NCBI GenBank assembly: GCA_902826945.1
Contig: CADEGS010000086.1
Span: 1 to 16,427 of the forward strand
Length of the DNA stretch: 16,427 bases
DNA from: an uncultured bacterium
GTDB lineage: Bacteria; Planctomycetota; UBA1135; GCA-002686595
Reading direction: 5' to 3'
The stretch's first letter is position 1. The number at the start of each line of letters is the position of its first letter. Position numbers and translations under genes: made by a program. The notes under the pieces were generated by a model that searched no databases, was not told where the DNA came from, and saw nothing but the letters and a program-made list of their open reading frames with translations. This document shows positions 1 through 6,193 of this stretch, one piece after another.

Positions 1-780
1 CTGGTAGAAGAACCAGGTCATGAAGTAGTTCAGGATGATGATCAGGATGATCGAGTCGCGCACGGCGGCGCGCGTCGCGGCGCCGACGGCCAGCGCGCCG
101 CCGCGCGCCAGGATGCCCGCGGCGCTCGAGACCACGGCGATCAGCGTGCCGAACACGAACGACTTGAACAGGCCGGCGTAGAGGTCCTTCGGCACCGGCA
201 GGAGCTTCGCCTGCACCCGCAGCGCGTCGATCACCGTGTCGTAGTAGAGCGTGAACCCGACGCCGAGCTGCGAGCGCGCGACGAAGCCGCCGCCCAGGAT
301 GCCGACGGCGTTGCACAGGATCGTCAGCGTCGGGCACAGGATCGCCAGCGCCACGACGCGCGGCAGGACCAGGAAGCTGACGCGGTCGATCGAGAGCACC
401 TCGAGCGCCGCCAGCTCCTCGCTGACCGCCATCGTGCCCAGCTCGGCCGCGACGGCGCTGCCGACCGCGGCGGCCAGGATCGTGCCGGTGATGAACGGTC
501 CCATCTCGCGCGCCATCGAGAGCGCCACGAGCGTCCCGATCTGGTTCTGCTGCCCGATGCGCGAGAGCTCGAGGCCCGTCTGCAGCGAGACCACCATCCC
601 CATCGAGAGGCCGACCAGCAGCACGACGTGCAGGACCTTGATGCCGCCGACGTAGAGCTGCTGCCCGACGAGCTCGCGCCGGCGCCAGACCTGGTGCAGG
701 CGCGCGAGCACCTGCAGGAACAGGTCCACGCGGAAGCCGGCGGCGGCCACGCCGCGCGACAGGGAGGACAGGACGCCCAT
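1..780 (-). CDS. mlaE: MlaE-family ABC transporter permease (partial, runs off left edge)
   Basis: This is the integral-membrane permease of an Mla-type ABC transporter, which moves phospholipids between the inner and outer membranes together with an ATPase (MlaF) and an MCE-domain protein (MlaD). The reading frame starts at the ATG at 780 and stays open for 260 codons to the window edge. The family is about 250-265 residues long, so only a few residues are probably missing. Visible signatures are a short amphipathic N-terminus, YVGGIKVLHVVLLVGLSMGM near residues 43-62, the conserved AREMGPFITG (about 91-100), and the diagnostic AELGTMAVSEELAALEVLSI stretch (about 113-132), which matches the MlaE consensus AELGTM-x-V-x-E-x-x-A-L. 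Several hydrophobic helices follow, ending in NYFMTWFFY. It begins 4 bases after the stop of the repeat lipoprotein, so the two are very likely one transcription unit. The ATPase and MCE genes would be expected just beyond the left edge. Confidence 0.93.
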   Translation of the reverse strand, partial: MGVLSSLSRGVAAAGFRVDLFLQVLARLHQVWRRRELVGQQLYVGGIKVLHVVLLVGLSMGMVVSLQTGLELSRIGQQNQIGTLVALSMAREMGPFITGTILAAAVGSAVAAELGTMAVSEELAALEVLSIDRVSFLVLPRVVALAILCPTLTILCNAVGILGGGFVARSQLGVGFTLYYDTVIDALRVQAKLLPVPKDLYAGLFKSFVFGTLIAVVSSAAGILARGGALAVGAATRAAVRDSIILIIILNYFMTWFFYQ

Positions 781-784
781 CGGG

Positions 785-2299
785 TCAGGGTGCCCCGGGA
801 GCGCCCGGCGGGTCGTCCTGCGGCCAAGCGGGAGACCATCCGGGTCCGGGGAAGGCGGGCGCCAGCATGTCGAATCCGCGCCCCTCGGTCACGCGCCAGC
901 GCAGGAGGCCGAACAGGAGCGAGTGCTCGCGCACGCGCCCCCCCGGCTCGTCGCGCGCGCGGCTCGCCCACAGGCCGCTGACCGAGGTGCGCGTCTCGTG
1001 GGCGTCGCGCTCGCGGCGCACGATCCCCGCCCAGGAGCGCTCGTGACGGCGCTCGCCCTGCGCCTCCCATTCCCAGAGCTTCCAGATCCAGGCGTAGTAG
1101 CGGTCCACGAGCTCGTTGCGGTGGAAGGGGTCGAGCGTCGGGAACGATCCCCGCCGCCAGTCCCCGCTGGCCTCGTGCTGGAAGAGCGGCCACAGCTTGT
1201 GCCAGCTCGAGTCGAGCTCTCGCTGCCGGTCGTGCTCGTGGAAGCTCTGCCAGAAGGGCAACACGAGCGTGGACGTGCGGTCCACCTGCGCGTAGCGCTC
1301 GCGCTGGCGGCGCACGATCGGCCAGGCGAAGTCCCAGGCCGTCAGCGAGCCCGCGTGCAGGTACGAGAAGAACGGCCAGAAGCGCCGCCGCTTCGTGTCG
1401 TCGGGGCCGGTCTGCAGGCGCACGAGCGGCCACGGCGCGTCGAGCGCCCAGAAGCCGGTGACCGGGTCCTGGGCCCAGCCGAAGAACGGCCACAGCACGC
1501 TGGTCGCCGTGTAGCTCCCCGCGCGCGCGCGGCCGAGGAGCGGCAGCACCAGCCACTTCCTCTCGGGCGTGCGGTCCCACAGACGGTTGCGCTGGAAGTG
1601 GAGGACGGGCCACAGGAACGACCAGCGGTCGTAGGCGCCCTCGTGCCAGGCGTGCGACACGAGCGGCCACGCGTGCCAGCCGTTCTTGCCCGTGCCGCGC
1701 GTCCAGCCGAAGAACGGGAAGAGCACGTGGCGCCCGACCGAGCCGCCGCCGTCGAGCCGCATCCAGAGCGGCCACAGGAAGAACTGGAAGCGGTCGAAGA
1801 CCGAGAGGCTGCGCACGTCGCCCCAGAAGGGGAACCAGCCGAAGTCGGTCCCCTCGCGGTCGTTCTTGCGCACGATCCAGCCGGGCAGGCTGAACAGGAA
1901 CGACTCGCGCGAGCCGTCGGGCTTCGGCCCGGAGCGCCAGTAGAAGACCGGGATCAGGCCCGCCTGGCGCTCGTCGCCGCGGTCGAGGCCGTAGCCGAAG
2001 GGCACCAGGAAGCGCCAGCGCGAGCGCACGCCGCCCTCCTCGTCGCGGTCGAGGCCGAGCAGCGGCCCGACCGTCGTGCGCGAGGCCGCGGGCCGATCGC
2101 CGGCGTGCCGCCGGCTCGTCCCGCCGACGCGGCGGTGGTAGAGGCCGAACAGGGCCTCGGTCTCGCGCGCTCCGTCGGCGGCGACGAAGCGCGCGAAGAG
2201 CGGCTCGAGGTGCACGTCGCCGCCACCCGTCACGCAGCCCGCGACGAGCAGGGCCAGCGCGGCCGCCCGAACCGACGCACCGACCGCCGCCCGCGTCAT
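785..2299 (-). CDS. Lipoprotein with 16 proline-centred aromatic (WPxF-like) repeats
   Basis: I do not recognise a named family. The 504-residue protein starts at the ATG at 2299 with a lipoprotein signal peptide; the lipobox V-A-G-C puts the lipidated cysteine at residue 22. From about residue 95 to 395 it repeats a short hydrophobic/aromatic motif centred on proline: VPFGYG (P100), IPVFYW (P117), FPFWG (P157), WPLWM (P177), FPFFGW (P195), WPLVSH (P212), WPFFGW (P271), WPFFSY (P309), WPLFQH (P371). There are 16 such prolines, 17-23 residues apart (mean about 19), separated by charged turns, which suggests stacked beta-hairpins or a beta-solenoid/barrel. Tryptophan content is very high. The C-terminus is low-complexity P/G/A. 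The stop lies 4 bases before mlaE, so a role in envelope lipid handling is inferred from context only. The frame stays open upstream of 2299, but the signal peptide and promoter-like hexamers fix this start. Confidence 0.85.
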   Translation of the reverse strand: MTRAAVGASVRAAALALLVAGCVTGGGDVHLEPLFARFVAADGARETEALFGLYHRRVGGTSRRHAGDRPAASRTTVGPLLGLDRDEEGGVRSRWRFLVPFGYGLDRGDERQAGLIPVFYWRSGPKPDGSRESFLFSLPGWIVRKNDREGTDFGWFPFWGDVRSLSVFDRFQFFLWPLWMRLDGGGSVGRHVLFPFFGWTRGTGKNGWHAWPLVSHAWHEGAYDRWSFLWPVLHFQRNRLWDRTPERKWLVLPLLGRARAGSYTATSVLWPFFGWAQDPVTGFWALDAPWPLVRLQTGPDDTKRRRFWPFFSYLHAGSLTAWDFAWPIVRRQRERYAQVDRTSTLVLPFWQSFHEHDRQRELDSSWHKLWPLFQHEASGDWRRGSFPTLDPFHRNELVDRYYAWIWKLWEWEAQGERRHERSWAGIVRRERDAHETRTSVSGLWASRARDEPGGRVREHSLLFGLLRWRVTEGRGFDMLAPAFPGPGWSPAWPQDDPPGAPGAP

Positions 2300-2305
2300 G
2301 GGGAT

Positions 2306-2334
2306 GGTGTAGGCGGCGCCGGGGAGCGAGGCAA
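2306..2334 (-). promoter_or_regulatory. Candidate sigma70-type promoter for the repeat lipoprotein/mlaE unit
   Basis: On the minus strand TTGCCT (2334-2329) is followed after 17 bases by TACACC (2311-2306), only 6 bases before the ATG at 2299. The hexamers match the consensus 4/6 and 3/6, with ideal spacing. No Shine-Dalgarno is visible. The position implies a leaderless or very short leader if the hexamers are used. This is pattern evidence only. Confidence 0.35.
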
Positions 2335-2349
2335 GCGAGCGCGCGCCGC

Positions 2350-2378
2350 TTGTCCCCCGTCCGCACCCCTGGTAGGGT
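2350..2378 (+). promoter_or_regulatory. Candidate sigma70-type promoter for the trpS operon
   Basis: TTGTCC (2350-2355), a 17-base spacer and TAGGGT (2373-2378) precede the trpS ATG at 2393 by 14 bases. The -35 matches 4/6 and the -10 has the T-A-x-x-x-T skeleton. Its -35 lies back to back with the divergent promoter-like pair of the lipoprotein gene, so the 93-base gap would hold two divergent promoters. The expected start of transcription would leave a leader of about 8 bases. Confidence 0.35.
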
Positions 2379-2392
2379 CCGCCGCGAGCGCC

Positions 2393-3379
2393 ATGACGAC
2401 GTTCCTCTCCGGCATCCAGCCGTCGGGGCTGCAGCACCTGGGCAACTGGTTCGGCGCGATCGCGCAGCACGTCGCCTCGCAGGAGGAGGAGGGCGAGCAC
2501 CTCTTCTTCATCGCCGACCTGCACGCGCTGACCACCGTGCGCGACGCGCCGGCGCTGCGCACGAACGTGCGCGAGATCGCCGTCACCTACCTCGCCCTGG
2601 GCCTGGACCCCGAGCGCTGTGCGCTCTTCCGCCAGAGCGACGTGCCGGAGGTGTGCGAGCTGGCCTGGCTGCTGGCCTGCGTCACCGGCACGGGCCTGCT
2701 CGAGCGCGCGCACTCGTACAAGGACAAGATCGCGCGCGGCATCAAGCCCAGCGTCGGCCTGTTCACCTACCCGATCCTGATGGCGGCCGACATCCTGGCC
2801 TACGACTCGAACGTCGTGCCGGTCGGCCGCGACCAGCTCCAGCACCTGGAGATGGCGCAGGACATGGCGCAGAGCTTCAACGCCGCCTTCGGCGCCGACG
2901 TCTTCGTGCGCCCCGAGGCGCGCCTGTGCGCCGAGGACGTGCGCGCGCGCGTGCCCGGCGTGGACGGCGAGAAGATGAGCAAGAGCTACGGCAACGCGAT
3001 CTGGATCTTCGAGTCCGGCAAGGCCCTGCGCCGCGCCGTCGGCCGCATCCAGACCGACAGCCGCCCGCCCGAGGAGCCCAAGGACCCCGACGGCGTGCTG
3101 CTCCTGCGCTTCCTCGAGCTGTTCCTCGACCCTGCCGAGACGGCGGACTGGCGGGAGCGCGTGGGGCGCGGCGGCCCGGGCGCGCCGGGCTACGGTCACC
3201 TGAAGGAGCGCCTGATCGAGGCCATGGACGCGAGCCTGGGCCCGGCGCGCGCGCGGCGCGAGGCGCTCCTGGCCGATCCTTCGGCCGTGGACCGCGTGCT
3301 CGCCGCGGGCGCCGCGCGCGCCCGCCCGCGCGCGCAGGCGGTCCTCGAGCGCGCCTACGGAGCCTGCGGCATCCGATGA
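2393..3379 (+). CDS. trpS: Tryptophanyl-tRNA synthetase (TrpRS)
   Basis: This cytoplasmic class Ic aminoacyl-tRNA synthetase activates L-tryptophan with ATP and charges tRNA-Trp. The 328-residue length is the usual bacterial TrpRS size. The HIGH-like ATP-binding motif appears as PSGLQHLGNW at residues 10-19 and the KMSKS motif as GEKMSKSYGN (KMSKS at 194-198). GRDQLQHLEM near residues 144-153 is the typical TrpRS segment between them, and the HSYKDKIA and FTYPILMAADILAYD stretches are also characteristic. The ATG at 2393 is chosen because MTTFLSGIQPSG is the normal TrpRS N-terminus; the frame is open further upstream, but that part is antisense to the divergent lipoprotein gene. The stop overlaps the next start as ATGA, so it heads a four-gene operon ending in dtd. 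Confidence 0.97.
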   Translation: MTTFLSGIQPSGLQHLGNWFGAIAQHVASQEEEGEHLFFIADLHALTTVRDAPALRTNVREIAVTYLALGLDPERCALFRQSDVPEVCELAWLLACVTGTGLLERAHSYKDKIARGIKPSVGLFTYPILMAADILAYDSNVVPVGRDQLQHLEMAQDMAQSFNAAFGADVFVRPEARLCAEDVRARVPGVDGEKMSKSYGNAIWIFESGKALRRAVGRIQTDSRPPEEPKDPDGVLLLRFLELFLDPAETADWRERVGRGGPGAPGYGHLKERLIEAMDASLGPARARREALLADPSAVDRVLAAGAARARPRAQAVLERAYGACGIR

Positions 3380-3846
3380 GCCAGAAGACGCTCGCGACCC
3401 TCCTCGTCCTCCTGTCCGTCGCCTGCGGCGCGACGCCGGCGCCCGAGCCCGCGCGCCGCGCGCAGGCGGCGCCGCGCCCCTGGACGCGCGCCTTCTCCTC
3501 GCCCGCGGTCCTGATCGCCGACGAGATCGTGGTCGAGGGGTCGGGCGACCTCCTGGCGCACTTCGCCAGCCGGCAAGACCCGACCACGACGAGCTACTCG
3601 TCGCGCACGACCGCCGAGGGCCTGCGGCAGGAGACGACCGTGCGTGCGGGCGCCGGCGGCGCCGAGATCACCGCCCAGCTCGACGCCTGGGAGCTGCACG
3701 CGCTGCGCCGCCTGGTCGTGCTGCAACGCTTCGACGACGCGCCCGTCACGCTGCGCGCCAGCGGCAACGCCTACTGGGTCGCCGCCGACGGACGGGGCGA
3801 GCGCCGCGCCGCCGCGCTCTCGTTCGGCGGGGAGCCCGGCGGGTGA
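3376..3846 (+). CDS. Small putative lipoprotein of unknown function
   Basis: The 156-residue product begins MSQKTLATLLVLLSVACGAT, a lipoprotein signal peptide with lipobox S-V-A-C and cysteine at residue 17, followed by a Pro/Ala/Arg-rich tether (residues 20-37). The mature part (about 38-150) alternates short beta-like strands and includes one likely helix, AWELHALRRLVVLQRFDD (about 99-116). No catalytic motif or known family is evident to me. It starts inside the trpS stop (ATGA) and its own stop overlaps the next gene's GTG (GTGA), so it is translationally coupled on both sides. It is probably anchored in the envelope; its link to tRNA charging is positional only. Confidence 0.78.
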   Translation: MSQKTLATLLVLLSVACGATPAPEPARRAQAAPRPWTRAFSSPAVLIADEIVVEGSGDLLAHFASRQDPTTTSYSSRTTAEGLRQETTVRAGAGGAEITAQLDAWELHALRRLVVLQRFDDAPVTLRASGNAYWVAADGRGERRAAALSFGGEPGG

Positions 3847-4943
3847 GCCGCGGCCGCGGGCTCCTCGCGGCGCTCCTCCTCGCGCTGGGCGCCTCGTGCC
3901 GCACCAGCCGGACCTACCTGGCGCAGCCGGGCGCCTACGACCGGCTCGAGGACGAGGAGCTCGACCGCCTGCGCACGCCGCGCGTGCTCGCGGACTCCGG
4001 CCGGCTGGCCGAGGCGCACGAGGCGCTCGTGCCCCTGGCGCGCGCGGCGCCGCGCAACCTGCGCATCGCGGCCTTCCTGCAGGAGCTCGAGGTCGCGCTG
4101 CTGCGCGCGGGTGGGAGCGCGCGCGGCCTGCGCCTCGAGCCCGGCGGCGACGCGCGCGCGGAGCTCTTCCGGGCCTACCTGCGCCGCGCGCAGGAGGTCC
4201 CGACCTCCGAGGCCTGGGTGCTGGCGGCGCGGCTGGCCGGGGACCCCGACCGCTCGATCGAGCTGCTCGAGCAGGCGCTCGCGCTCGACGGCGCGAACCC
4301 GTGGGCGCACTACGGCACGGCCTGGGCGCACGCGTCGCGCGGGCGCTACTCCCAGGCGCGCAAGGCGCTCGAGCGCGCCTTCGCCGTGGACCCCGGCCAC
4401 CTGCCCTCGATCCGGCTCGACGGCGCGCTGCTCGCGCGCGCGGGCGAGGCCGGGCGCGCGGCGCTGGCCTTCGAGGGCTGGCTGGCGCGCTCGATCCTCG
4501 ACCCGACGGTGGACCCGCGCGAGCGGGCGAGCGTGCGCCTGGACCTCTCGATCCTGTACGTGCTCGAGGACGAGCCGTCCGAGGCGCTGGCGCTGCTCGA
4601 GGCGGTCGAGGTCGGGGCGCCCGAGCGCGAAGCGCGCGTCGAGCTCGTGCGCGCGGCCGCCTTCCAGGCGCTGGGCGCGACGGAGGAGGCGCGCCGCGCC
4701 GTGCGCAACGCGGGCGAGGCCGCGGGCGAGGAGCTGCTCGTCGCGATCGACGAGGCGCTGCTCGCGGGGGCGCGCGGCGATCCCGACGGCGAGCGCGAGG
4801 CCTGGACGCGCGCGCTGGCCGTCGCGGAGGGCGAGGAGGCGGAGCACGCGTCCGCTGCCCACGGGCCGGCCGACTTCCGCTCGATCCTGGTGCGCCTGCA
4901 GGCGCTCGCGCGCCTGGGCCGGCTGGGAGCGGTGGCGCCGTGA
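3843..4943 (+). CDS. TPR-repeat lipoprotein
   Basis: The 366-residue protein has a lipoprotein signal, GLLAALLLALGASC, with the acceptor cysteine at residue 19. The rest is almost entirely helical with tetratricopeptide-like pairs: residues about 48-85, 122-150 (SIELLEQALALDGANPWAHY), 151-184 (GRYSQARKALERAFAVDPGH), 185-216 and 225-260 (ILYVLEDEPSEALALLEAVE), and weaker repeats to about 350. TPRs are scaffolds for protein-protein contact, so this is probably an envelope-anchored adaptor; no enzyme motif is seen. It uses a GTG start overlapping the previous stop (GTGA), and its stop overlaps the dtd GTG in the same way. The partner is unknown. Confidence 0.85.
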   Translation: MSRGRGLLAALLLALGASCRTSRTYLAQPGAYDRLEDEELDRLRTPRVLADSGRLAEAHEALVPLARAAPRNLRIAAFLQELEVALLRAGGSARGLRLEPGGDARAELFRAYLRRAQEVPTSEAWVLAARLAGDPDRSIELLEQALALDGANPWAHYGTAWAHASRGRYSQARKALERAFAVDPGHLPSIRLDGALLARAGEAGRAALAFEGWLARSILDPTVDPRERASVRLDLSILYVLEDEPSEALALLEAVEVGAPEREARVELVRAAAFQALGATEEARRAVRNAGEAAGEELLVAIDEALLAGARGDPDGEREAWTRALAVAEGEEAEHASAAHGPADFRSILVRLQALARLGRLGAVAP

Positions 4944-5398
4944 AGGCGGTCGTGCAGCGCGTCAGCGAGGCGGAGGTCGAGGTCGAGGGCCGCGTCATCG
5001 CGCGCATCGGCGCGGGCCTCCTGATCCTGCTCGGCGTGATGGCCGAGGACGGCCCGGCCGAGGCGCAGGCGCTCGCGCGCAAGCTGGCCGAGCTGCGCTG
5101 CTTCCCGGACGAGCGCGGCCGCATGGGTCGCTCGCTGCTCGAGACCGGCGGGGAGGCCCTGGTCGTGAGCCAGGTGACCCTGGCGGCGGACGGCCGCAAG
5201 GGGCGGCGTCCCTCGCTGGACGGGGCGGCGCCCCCCGAGCGCGGGCGCGCGCTCTACGAGGCCTTCGTCGCCGCGCTCGGCGCCCAGGGGGTGCCGACCC
5301 GCACGGGGAGCTTCGGCGCCGCGATGCGGGTGCGCCTCACGAACGAGGGCCCGGTGACCTTCTCGCTCGACGTCCGATCGTCACAAGCTCTTGCTTGA
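4940..5398 (+). CDS. dtd: D-aminoacyl-tRNA deacylase (DTD)
   Basis: DTD hydrolyses D-amino acids (D-Tyr, D-Trp, D-Asp and others) and mischarged glycine from tRNA, a chiral proofreading step in the cytoplasm. The 152-residue protein has the classical N-terminus MKAVVQRVSEAEVEVEG, the SQxTL motif (SQVTLAADGRKGRRPSLDGA from residue 77; most homologues have SQFTL) and the NxGPxT motif (NEGPVTFSLD, 135-144), whose Gly-cisPro pair performs chiral selection. Family length is about 145, so the C-terminal VRSSQALA is a slight extension. The GTG start overlaps the TPR gene's stop. Last gene of the trpS operon; pairing with TrpRS is functionally sensible because TrpRS can charge D-Trp. Confidence 0.96.
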   Translation: MKAVVQRVSEAEVEVEGRVIARIGAGLLILLGVMAEDGPAEAQALARKLAELRCFPDERGRMGRSLLETGGEALVVSQVTLAADGRKGRRPSLDGAAPPERGRALYEAFVAALGAQGVPTRTGSFGAAMRVRLTNEGPVTFSLDVRSSQALA

Positions 5399-5423
5399 CA
5401 GGAAGATAAAGGTGGTCGAGACT
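5395..5423 (+). promoter_or_regulatory. Candidate promoter (perfect TTGACA -35) upstream of the HU gene
   Basis: A perfect -35 hexamer TTGACA (5395-5400) overlaps the dtd stop codon. At 17 bases spacing lies GAGACT (5418-5423), which matches the -10 at only 3/6. The patch from about 5380 to 5411 is clearly richer in A/T than its surroundings, which supports a promoter. It would drive the HU-like gene independently of dtd. Confidence 0.4.
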
Positions 5424-5502
5424 GAGCGCCCCGGCGCCCGTGCCACGGCGCCGCGCTCCCGCGCCCCCTGCGAGCCCGCGTGCTCCAACCGCCGTCCCCG
5501 GC

Positions 5503-5910
5503 ATGACCTCGAACGGTTCTCGCACCACGACCAAGAAGGAGCTCGTCAACCGCATCGCGGACCGCACCAGCCACACGAAGGTCGTCGTCAAGGAGATCCT
5601 GCAGGCCTTCCTGGACGAGATGATCCGCGAGCTGGCGATCGGCAACCGCCTCGAGTTCCGCGAGTTCGGCGTGTTCGAGGTGAAGGAGCGCAGGGCGCGC
5701 CGCGCCCAGAACCCGCGCACGCTCGAGAAGGTCGAGGTGCCGGCCAAGCGCGTGGTCAAGTTCAAGGTGGGGCGCATGATGCGCCAGCGCGTGTGCGACG
5801 ACCCGCCCGCGCCGCCGGCCGAGGCCGAGGGGCGCGGCGCACGCTCCCCGAGCGGCCCGGTGGAGGCCGAAGGGCGCCCGGGGCGTCCCTCCAGCCACTC
5901 GCCCTTCTGA
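5503..5910 (+). CDS. HU-family DNA-binding protein with Pro/Gly/Glu-rich tail
   Basis: Nucleoid-associated HU/IHF fold protein that binds and bends DNA as a dimer. Residues about 10-98 carry the whole fold: KKELVNRIADRTSHTK (helix 1), VVVKEILQAFLDEMIRELA (helix 2), the NRLEFREFGVFEVKERRARR beta-saddle, and the DNA-inserting arm with AQNPRT (proline 71 is the intercalating residue of the family's RNP motif), then VPAKRVVKFKVGRMMR. HU is normally about 90-100 residues; this one has an extra 37-residue tail with an internal repeat (AEAEGRGARSP / VEAEGRPGRPS). I chose ATG 5503 (135 residues); a GTG at 5440 in frame would add 21 Pro/Arg-rich residues. No Shine-Dalgarno is visible before either start. 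Confidence 0.9.
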   Translation: MTSNGSRTTTKKELVNRIADRTSHTKVVVKEILQAFLDEMIRELAIGNRLEFREFGVFEVKERRARRAQNPRTLEKVEVPAKRVVKFKVGRMMRQRVCDDPPAPPAEAEGRGARSPSGPVEAEGRPGRPSSHSPF

Positions 5911-5948
5911 CCGCACGGGTCGCGGCCGTGTAAGAAGCGGATGGTGGA

Positions 5949-5962
5949 GCCGCCTCGGCGGC
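5949..5962. terminator. Weak terminator-like hairpin after the HU gene
   Basis: GCCGCC-TC-GGCGGC is a perfect inverted repeat 39 bases after the HU stop (5-bp stem with a 4-base loop as RNA). No T-tract follows, so intrinsic termination is uncertain; such hairpins are frequent by chance at this GC content. Confidence 0.25.
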
Positions 5963-6153
5963 ACCGGGGACGGGACCGCAGCCGCCGGCGCCGCGGAATC
6001 GGAGGGGAGGCCGGCAACGGCCGGGCGTGGCCCTCCTATCCTTGTCCGAACCGCGGGGCCCAGGAGGGACCGCGGACCCCGGGAGGAGCTGCCGCCGCCG
6101 CCCTGCTGGCGCGGAGGTCCGCCTCGGGCTGCCGTGCCTCGCTTCCGATCGGA

Positions 6154-6170
6154 GCCGGCGGACCGCCGGC
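6154..6170. repeat. 17-base inverted repeat upstream of the FG-GAP gene
   Basis: GCCGGCGG-A-CCGCCGGC is a perfect odd-length palindrome whose last base lies 23 bases before the ATG at 6194. As RNA it would form a 7-bp GC stem with a GAC loop. It could be an operator or a leader hairpin controlling translation. Confidence 0.45.
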
Positions 6171-6193
6171 CCCGGGCCGTCTCGAACTCCACC

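Larger units (their letters stand above)
5911..6193. other. Intergenic region between HU and the FG-GAP gene
   Basis: These 283 bases contain no convincing gene. They hold a GC hairpin just after the HU stop (5949-5962), a TATCCT (6037-6042) that could be a -10 but has no good -35 partner, and a strong inverted repeat close to the FG-GAP start (6154-6170). The frame of the downstream gene is open back to a GTG at 6134, but that extension precedes a perfect signal peptide and is unlikely to be translated. Confidence 0.6.

Noticed and set aside
2300..3199. Upstream 300-codon extension of the repeat lipoprotein frame, antisense to trpS
   Set aside because: The lipoprotein signal peptide starting at 2299 and the promoter-like hexamers just before it fix the start; the extension is antisense to TrpRS.
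3355..5199. 614-codon minus-strand frame antisense to the trpS operon genes
   Set aside because: Low-complexity Arg/Ala/Pro translation with no motif; the plus strand carries the recognisable DTD and TPR proteins.
5440..5502. Alternative GTG start for the HU-like protein adding 21 residues
   Set aside because: The added Pro/Arg-rich stretch is not part of the HU fold. It cannot be excluded, since neither start has a Shine-Dalgarno and the candidate promoter would place the transcript start before 5440.
6134..6193. GTG start giving a 20-residue extension of the FG-GAP protein
   Set aside because: It would bury the signal peptide behind a charged stretch; the ATG at 6194 begins a textbook signal sequence.
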